From Acanthamoeba sp. SK_2022b (taxonomy: Eukaryota; Discosea; Longamoebia; Acanthamoebidae), in contig JANDJZ010001166.1 in NCBI GenBank assembly GCA_027943245.1, forward strand, positions 1-10,238: a DNA stretch of 10,238 bases, read 5' to 3'. The translations under genes were made by a program, and so were the position numbers. A model generated the notes under the pieces. It searched no databases and was not told the origin of the DNA. It saw nothing but the letters and a program-made list of their open reading frames with translations. Positions 1-6,465 of this stretch are shown here, one piece after another. Each line of letters opens with the position of its first letter. Within the stretch, counting starts at the first letter, position 1.

Positions 1-24
1 CACACACACACACACACACACACA
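1..24. repeat. (CA)12 microsatellite in thiolase intron 5
   Basis: Uninterrupted CA repeat at the window edge, probably longer outside. It lies in the intron starting at 91, which also holds a 17-base palindrome with 8-base arms at 40-56 and a run of ten G (58-67, C in gene sense). Confidence 0.9.
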
Positions 25-91
25 ATACACACGCAAGCCCATCAGCTGAGCTGATGCGGGGGGGGGGTGATGGAGGACACCAAGGGGGTAC

Positions 92-1377
92 CTCGCTGTG
101 GAAGGCGGGCTTGAGGGAGGAGAGCTTGTCAAAGTTGACCTTCTTGTACTCCTCGTCCTCGGAGACGACCGTCTCCTTGCCGCGGCCGCCGGGCACGGTG
201 ATGGGCACGATCTCGTCGTTGAACCAGCCCTGCTTCCACGCCTCGGCCGCGCGGCGGTAGGCCGTGACGGCGTACTCGTCCTGCTGCTGCCTCGTGAAGC
301 CAAAGTCCTTGGCGCACTTCTCGGCGCACATGCCCATGTGCTGCCCGTCGTAGGCGTCGGTGAGGCCGTCCTTGAGCACGCCGTCGATCACCTGCCCGTG
401 GCCGTAGCGATAGCCATTCCTGCACGCGCGCGCGCTCGGGTCAGCGACACGACCGCGTCGCTGTGTGCGGTGGGCGTGTGGGGGGGGGGCAAGCGTTTGG
501 GGGCCAACCTGGCCTTCTCGAGGTAGTAGGGCACGTTGGACATGGACTCGAAGCCGCCGGTCATGACGACGTCGTGGTGGCCCAGCATGATGGACTGGGC
601 GCCGTACATGATGGCCTTCATGCCCGACGCGCAGACCTTGTTCACGGTCGTGCACACGGTGCTCTCCTTCAGCCCTGCGTGTCGACAATCGATTGTGCAC
701 GTTTCGAGCTCAGCCACCGCCGCCCCTCTCTCCCTCCCCACACACACGCGCGCGCGCACACACGTCGTAGGAGGCGTACCGCCGAGGATGGCGGCCTGGC
801 GAGCGGGGGCCTGGCCGAGGTTGGCCGAGATGACGTTGCCGATGATGGCCTCGGTGACCTCGGCGGGGTCGACCTGGCCTGGACGCAGGGAGGACGCGGG
901 GGAGTCGTGTCAGAGCATGCGTGCAGGCACGTGTGCGAGGAGGGGAGAAGGGGAGCGAATGGGGGGGGGGGAGAGAACGCACCGCCCTGAGTGCGCTGGA
1001 GGGCGGCGGTGATACAGGCGGAGGCGAGGCGAGGGCCGGGCACGGCGGCAAGCACGCCACCGAAGCTCCCGATGGGCGTTCGCACGGCACTCACGACGAC
1101 GGCGGTCTGTGGCACCCCAAAAATAATTAAATGTTTAAAAAAAACAATTAAAAATCAAAATGAACATTTAAGCTCAAGACAAGTGAGCTGAACTTGTGCG
1201 TGTGGCATCTAGGCCACCCACGCATCATTCTACTATCGATTCCAACACGCGTATCTCAACAGATCTAAATCGCCAATTTTCAAGATCTGCAGCCACTACG
1301 CAGATTCTACACGTTGGCAAAGGGGAGCGGCGTACGCGGAGGCCGCTAGCAGCATTGACGACTCGGGAAGCCTTCAT
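92..1377 (-). CDS. ACAT1: Mitochondrial acetyl-CoA C-acetyltransferase (acetoacetyl-CoA thiolase), 5' part, five exons
   Basis: Thiolases of this class join or split acetoacetyl-CoA and two acetyl-CoA in ketone-body, isoleucine and fatty-acid metabolism. Inferred exons: 1377-1336, 1106-983, 878-780, 674-509 and 419-92; together 253 codons with matching intron phases. Visible motifs: [15 protein letters not shown] near residues 18-32, GQAPARQAA near 75, [10 protein letters not shown] with the acyl-accepting Cys near 103, [11 protein letters not shown], and HMGMCAE, typical of acetoacetyl-CoA thiolases. The [10 protein letters not shown] stretch near the end also resembles mitochondrial ACAT1. 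About 150 C-terminal residues, with the second Cys and the catalytic His, lie beyond the left edge; the last intron starts at 91. Exon 1 (14 codons, rich in Arg, Ala and Ser) is the least certain. It is chosen because its donor GTACGC repeats that of intron 3, its phase fits, and a mitochondrial leader is expected; the ORF reaching 1115 has only GTG there. A longer exon 1 ending at 1300 is possible. Confidence 0.87.
680..687. other. Intronic palindrome TGTCGACA, site 1
   Basis: In thiolase intron 3 (779-675), three bases before the acceptor AG. Gene-sense context GATTGTCGACACGCAG. Confidence 0.8.
1107..1335 (-). other. AT-rich first intron of the thiolase gene (inferred)
   Basis: Runs from donor GTACGC (1335) to acceptor CCACAG (1107). 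Bases 1116-1165 are almost pure A/T, unlike the GC-rich exon that follows. A short inverted repeat, AGCTCA/TGAGCT, lies at 1170-1188. The acceptor is well supported because the thiolase frame starts cleanly after it with no ATG. The donor is an inference. Confidence 0.5.
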
Positions 1378-1876
1378 TGTGTACGTGTGTAGAGGTGGCG
1401 GTGTTGGTGGGTGGTGTTGGCTTGGTGGCTTGTGTGTTCCCTCTCTGTGGTCTCGGTATCTCCCTTTTGTAGGTCGGAAGGTCCCGCGATAGCGCCGGCA
1501 CAATCCGAACATTTTCCGGATGCGGCACCGATCCCTGAACATCGTCATCGCAAAAGGAAATCACGCGTCGGCTCCCGTCCAATGGGAAATCTATCGATTC
1601 GCCCGGTCCAATCAGAATTCGGCATATATTCGTACGGAAATGTTTGGGGAAAGGTGGCCAGACGTTGTGCCCAAAGGCCCACAAGGTGCTGTGTCTGGGA
1701 CATTGGGCAACAGCTGTTCCTTGCTGGGAGGTTTGGCACCAGCAATCTGCTTCTCCCTCCACACTCTCACCTTGGTGGGAGAAAAATGATTTGCGACTTT
1801 TATGCTCATGTGGCTGAGCGCAAATGTCGGGGCGTGTGACCATCTCACTAGGCTTGGCGGCCTTCTTCTGCACCAA
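1378..1876 (-). promoter_or_regulatory. Spacer between carnitine acyltransferase 3' end and thiolase start, with two CCAAT boxes
   Basis: No coding region is supported in these 499 bases. Two CCAAT pentamers, both within GTCCAAT, lie 29 bases apart at 1579-1583 and 1608-1612, about 200-235 bases upstream of the proposed thiolase ATG. Read along the gene they are ATTGGAC, and CCAAT boxes work in either orientation. An ATATAT stretch at 1624-1629 could be TATA-like but lies upstream of the CCAAT pair. A CATAAA hexamer near 1800 (minus strand) is a weak candidate polyadenylation signal for the upstream gene. Confidence 0.45.
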
Positions 1877-2796
1877 TCAGGCAGAGGTGGAGGAGGTAGA
1901 GGCGTCGAGCACATCCCGCATCTCGAGCAGGCTCTTCTCCAACGCGCGGGCGTACGGAAGCGCCTGGCCCTGGAAGGACGACACCGTGATGGGGATCTTC
2001 TCATTCTGGATCATGTAGCCCAGGCCCAGGCCATCTCCCACCACTGCAGCGCAGAGCACCGTCAGGTACACCGGTGGCGGCCACCCCCCCCCCAAATACC
2101 AAACAAGCTCCCGGCAAGAACGTACCGGGACCGAAGCCGAACATGGTGAGGGCGTCGCTGCCGCAGTTGGAAGTGGAGAGGACCGACGAGGAGAGCACGC
2201 GGTAGGCCTTGTCCTGGAAGATGGGAGGGATGGTGTAGCCCGGCAGGCGCTGCTGCTTGTGGTAGGCCAGGTTCTTGAGGCCGAACAGGTGCCTGTCGAC
2301 GCCAAAGCCCTCCTTGGCCTCCTTGGCCCGGTTGCCGTGGGCCTGCACGGCGAGGCGCAGGCTCTGCTCCTTCTCCTTGGGCGTGGCGTCAGGCGACGCG
2401 AACGTCTTGGTGAACGCCGCCGACTCCCTCGTCGCGGACCGCAGCGTCTACACGCATTCCACGAATTGCGGGACACGTCAGCAATCGAAGGAATGCCAAG
2501 CAGGCACAGAGAAGCGGGGCACCTCGGTGCGGCCGTGTAGGAACTGCTTGGTCATGCAGGACTCGTAGGTGGAGACGGTCTTGCCGGTGAGGTGGTAGTA
2601 GGCCAGCTGGTAGGCCATCTGCACGAAGCCGTCCGGGCTGAGCTTCTTGCTGGTGATGTACTTCTTGCCAAAGTGCGTGAACTCTAGCGAGCGGATCTCC
2701 GTGTGCGACACCAAGTCGTCGGCCACGGCCTGGCCGGGGGGAGGGGCAACGCATCAGCAACCACGCATGCTTGGCATACCACATGCGACATCACCC

Positions 2797-2862
<66 letters not shown>

Positions 2863-4690
2863 CACAACATGCAGCGCACCTCGGCCTTCTCGAGGCCCTT
2901 GATGACAGCCGGGGAGAGGTGCCACTTGAGGCGCTGCGGGCGGGCGGAGATGGGGCCCTTGGCCTCGCCCTCCTGCGACTGCAGCAGGCCGGGCACCTCG
3001 CCCGGCAGACGGATCGCCGTGTGCCCGTCGATGGGCGTGTGCTCCAGGTTGATGCCCGCCTTGCCGTTCGCCGCCACGATCACCTGCAGCTTGTCGAACC
3101 ACCGCTGGCGCATGTCGCCGTGGAGGAAGACCTTGGCGATGTCGTCGCCCTTGGCGGGGGCCTCGGGTTCGAGCACCAGCACGAACAGGGCCGAGTCGAT
3201 CTTCTCCAGCGCGTGCCTGTTGTCGTCGTGCGACGAGATCAGCTCCGATCGCACGCTGGCCCACGAGTCCCTGCAGCCCCCCCCCCCACGGTCATTTGAC
3301 GCGCGCGACGGTCAGTCCACGCGCGCGTGGTGTCGACAGAAAATAGAACGGCGTGTGGTGGTGGTGGTGGTGTACCTCCAGTCGGCGGTGAGCACGCCGA
3401 GGCCCGGCTCGCGCGTGCCCGAGGGCGCAGACTCGTTGAGGATCTGCTGGAGCTGGCGCTGGATGTCCTTCTCGGGCACCACGCTGCCGTCCTCGGTGAT
3501 GATCTCCACCGTGTAGAAGTGGTTGTGCGAGAGCACCGCCATGTGTCTGTGCGCACAGGCAAACCGCGGTTACTTGTTGTCGACAACTGGGGGGGGAGGA
3601 GGCGAGAAGGCGGGGAGAGCGTGCCTGGAGTTGGGGTGGTAGACCATCTCGTCGCGGGAGGCGCGGGGGATGCGCGCGGCGGCGAAGAGCTTGGTGTACT
3701 GCGACATGTCGAGGGGCGTCGTGCGCTCCATGTCGGGCGCGAGCCGGCCCGTGCGCACCAGTCGCTGGAACTTGGCGCACGCGTTGGCCAGGCCCGCTGC
3801 GCGGGCCAACTGCGACTTGCGCTCGGCGTCGTCCCTGCGCGTCGAGTGCGTGGAATGTGCGGACAAGCATTCCAGAAGGCTGGTGAGAATGCGCGGAATG
3901 CAACGTGTAGCGGGTGGGGCAAGGCGTACTGCATGATGAAGAAGGGGTTGACGTTCACGGGCAGCGGGTCGCGGATGGTGAGGTACATGGTGTCCCACCA
4001 GCCCTCGAGCCAGCTCGTCGGCGATTCTTGGTCGAGCGCCAGCAGCTCCTTCTGCAGCGCGCGCCCCTCACCGCTGGAGAACTCCTCGGCCAGCGCGCGT
4101 GCCCGCGCCGCGTCGGCCTCGGACACGAGCGGCGCCACGTACTCGGCGTACCGGGCCACCGTCTCCTCGAGACTGGGCACCGGCAGCCGTCGGAGGCCCT
4201 TCTGGTGCTCGGCCCACGCCTCCTCGCCGCTCGTCACCGACGTGCTCAACCCGCGCGCACGCTGCGGCGCATTGGCGTCAGCCTTGCAACAAATTAATAA
4301 ATATAGAGAAATAATAAAAGGATAAATAATAAGAAGAGCCACGCGGGCAGAGGTGTCAATAGTTTGGTTGTCTCGCGCTGGTTGAAAAAATGGTTTGACG
4401 GCGTTCCCAAAGTGAGATTCTCACTTCGCACGAGCTTACAGCCCAGCAACCACATCAATAAACAAAAAAAAAAAAAAGAACAAGATTTCTATGTCAAAGG
4501 TTTTTGTTGTGCTTCGTGGAGGCGTGCCCCAAGGGGGCTTTGCATGATTAATCAGAAAATATAATAATAAAGCAAATTGAAGATCAACAACGATTTGGGC
4601 GCGCAGAAAGGGTACCAGGTGGCGAAGGGTAACGGTGGCCGGTCGTGTGGGGACAGCAAAGCGCAGTGCGGTCGTGGTTCTCTTCATCAT
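1877..4690 (-). CDS. CRAT: Carnitine O-acyltransferase, mitochondrial, probably acetyl-type (CrAT-like), eight exons
   Basis: Transfers an acyl group between CoA and carnitine. Exons: 4690-4616, 4282-3930, 3834-3625, 3546-3376, 3270-2880, 2729-2523, 2447-2126 and 2043-1877 (TGA 1879-1877). All phases agree and give about 631 residues, the usual family length. Exon 1 (25 codons, Arg/Thr/Ala-rich, no acidic residues) looks like a mitochondrial leader. Family landmarks: HQKGLRRLPVPSLEETVARY near 47-66, catalytic His near 347 in LEHTPIDGHT, carnitine/CoA-site residues in TYES (Tyr 455), GRTE (Thr 468) and VDRHLFGLK (Arg 521), the STS motif at 560-562, and the C-terminal GFGPVVGDG segment. These align almost residue for residue with mammalian CrAT Tyr452, Thr465 and Arg518 (numbering from memory). 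There is no SKL-type peroxisomal tail; the C-terminus ends STSA. Phe 572 sits at the acyl-tunnel gate, Met in CrAT and Gly in long-chain enzymes, suggesting short acyl groups. Intron 3 appears to be GC-AG. Exon 1 is the least certain part. Confidence 0.92.
2799..2858. repeat. (CA)30 microsatellite in carnitine acyltransferase intron 5
   Basis: Sixty uninterrupted bases of CA inside the 150-base intron 2879-2730 (TG repeat in gene sense). The longest perfect dinucleotide run in the window. Confidence 0.95.
3331..3338. other. Intronic palindrome TGTCGACA, site 2
   Basis: In carnitine acyltransferase intron 4 (3375-3271), mid-intron. Gene-sense context TTTCTGTCGACACCAC. Confidence 0.8.
3547..3624 (-). 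other. GC-AG intron 3 of the carnitine acyltransferase gene
   Basis: The flanking protein must read YHPNSR then HMAVLSHNHFY, as in the family (SRH plus a hydrophobic strand). The only boundary giving this is TCCAG before GCACGC (3624) and GCACAG before ACACATGG (3547), a GC donor with AG acceptor. No GT donor in the area keeps the frame and the motif. The intron also holds eight C in gene sense (3596-3589) and the 12-base palindrome at 3576-3587. Confidence 0.7.
3578..3585. other. Intronic palindrome TGTCGACA, site 3
   Basis: In the GC-AG intron 3 of the carnitine acyltransferase gene. The palindrome extends to 12 bases, GTTGTCGACAAC (3576-3587). Confidence 0.8.
4283..4615 (-). other. Long AT-rich first intron of the carnitine acyltransferase gene (inferred)
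   Basis: At 333 bases this is the longest intron in the window. It separates the leader exon from the enzyme body. Donor GTACCC (4615) matches that of thiolase intron 5. The acceptor CAAG (4283) follows an AT-rich tract (about 4289-4330), and a poly-T run in gene sense lies at 4465-4477. No other coding exon is supported inside. Confidence 0.55.
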
Positions 4691-4805
4691 CTTCGCTCGA
4701 GTGTGCAGGCTTGGGTAAACCGATCTACCCAAATACCACGGAGATCACATTCCCTGCATTCCAATCACAGGAAAACAAATAAAATATATTTCATTTTTTC
4801 CCTTT
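4691..4805 (-). promoter_or_regulatory. 115-base spacer: 3' end of the phosphodiesterase gene and promoter of the carnitine acyltransferase gene
   Basis: Only 115 bases separate the TAA at 4808-4806 from the proposed ATG at 4690. In gene sense the upstream part is AT-rich, with a TATATTTT stretch about 95 bases before the ATG. Part of it (AATATA type) could also serve polyadenylation of the upstream gene. A CCAAT box in reverse orientation lies at 4761-4765, about 70-75 bases before the ATG. Termination and initiation must share this short spacer. Confidence 0.45.
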
Positions 4806-5811
4806 TTAGGCTACCGCGCGTAGCGGCTGGTCTTGGAAGAAGACGATGGGCGACGACACGCCGCCAACGTGACTGGCCCTATCCAGGAGCGACGGCAGGT
4901 CGTCGGGCAGGGGAAGTCCGCCATCGTCGATCTCGCCCGCCTCTTCGTCTTCTACTCGCTCCGCGCCCGGTGCGTCGTCATGGCCAGGGCCACCGTCGAC
5001 CGTCGCGAGCTCCATCCCGTAGTCGTCCTCCGTGGGCAGCTGCGAGTGACGCGGCAGCGCGGCCCCGAAGGCCGCGGCCGCTCTGGCGCCGGCGCTCCGC
5101 CGTCGCCGCGTGAAGAGGAGGTCAAACAGGCTCGACGACGCCGAGAAGCGGGGCAGGTAGAGCAGGAGGCCCAGCTGCAGGAGGGCCAGGCCGAACAGGG
5201 GCGCCTGCATGAGCTCGACCCCGATCAGCCGGAAGCGCATGTCCCACGTCTGGTCGCTGAGCAGCCCCACCCGCCACACCCCTGTCCCATTGGCCGTTGC
5301 CCCCCCCCCCAAACTCGCGTAAGACATGTGTCGACACAAAAGAGAGGGAGAGTGTAGCGAGTGGGGGGGGGGGCAGGGCATGAGCGCACCGGGGAGGAGG
5401 AAGACGCCGTAGCAGCCTTCGAGGGACTTGACGACCACCATGCCCACGACCGCGGCGATGAAGGTGTAGTGCGCGAACAGGTAGCGCTCGACCACCATGG
5501 CCGCCTGCACCGCGCAGTTGCGTGTCAGAACGTAGAGAGAGAGAGAGAGAGAGCGAGTAGTGGAGAGATGGGGGGGGGGTAGGCTTGCCTGGTAGCTGGC
5601 GGAGCAGCTGCAGCGGAGGGCGCTGCCGAGCGATGTCCGCCAGCTGCCCGGCCACTGGTGGAGGTCGGCGCCGCTCGACGAGGAGGGGTGCAGGCCGTAG
5701 ATCAGCACCTGCGGGGCCATGGACAGCAGGCCCGCGCCCACCACCAGGGCCGACTCGTGCGCGCTGCGCCCAGCCCACGAGTGAGACTCGCGCGCGCGTG
5801 TGCGTGTGCGT

Positions 5812-5842
<31 letters not shown>

Positions 5843-6071
5843 CGGTGGCGGGAGCGAGGTTACCAGTCGGCGGAGCGGAGTCGGCGGAGCGTGCGGTAGA
5901 CGGCGACGAAGGAGTGGAGGTGGGACAGGATGAGGAACACGAAGACGCTCATCGCCGGGACGAGCGCCAGGTAGAGGTAGGCGTCCATGTCAAAGTTCCA
6001 CAGCGTGAAGTCCCAGTCGTTCCCCTTCTCCCCACCGCCGCATCAGCCACCCGACATCCATCGCGCGCGCA

Positions 6072-6149
<78 letters not shown>

Positions 6150-6410
6150 GTGTGCGCTGAGGGGCAAGTGCGGTACCTGCTTCTTGCAATGGAAGACGAC
6201 GGCGAGCACGTTGATGAGGTAGTAGGCGCCCACGACCACGAAGCTGCCGAGCATGGCCTGCAGGTCCTGCGCCGCCTCCGGGCCCGTTCCGGGTGCCCCG
6301 AGCGAGGGCCCGCCCAGCACCGCCGCGGCGCCGTCCTCCTCCGCCCCGAACGACAAGCCCTGGTTATCCACTACACCATCATCATCATCATCATCATCTT
6401 CTTCTTCATC

Positions 6411-6465
<55 letters not shown>

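Noticed and set aside
1170..1188. AGCTCA/TGAGCT inverted repeat as a terminator hairpin
   Set aside because: Only six base pairs, inside a proposed intron of a eukaryotic gene, with no downstream T run in a bacterial context.
1411..1839. ORFs in the spacer upstream of the thiolase gene
   Set aside because: Overlapping short frames on both strands with no family resemblance, and no conserved signal beyond the CCAAT boxes.
3327..4325. Plus-strand ORF of 332 codons
   Set aside because: Antisense to well-supported carnitine acyltransferase exons. High GC leaves few stop codons on the opposite strand.
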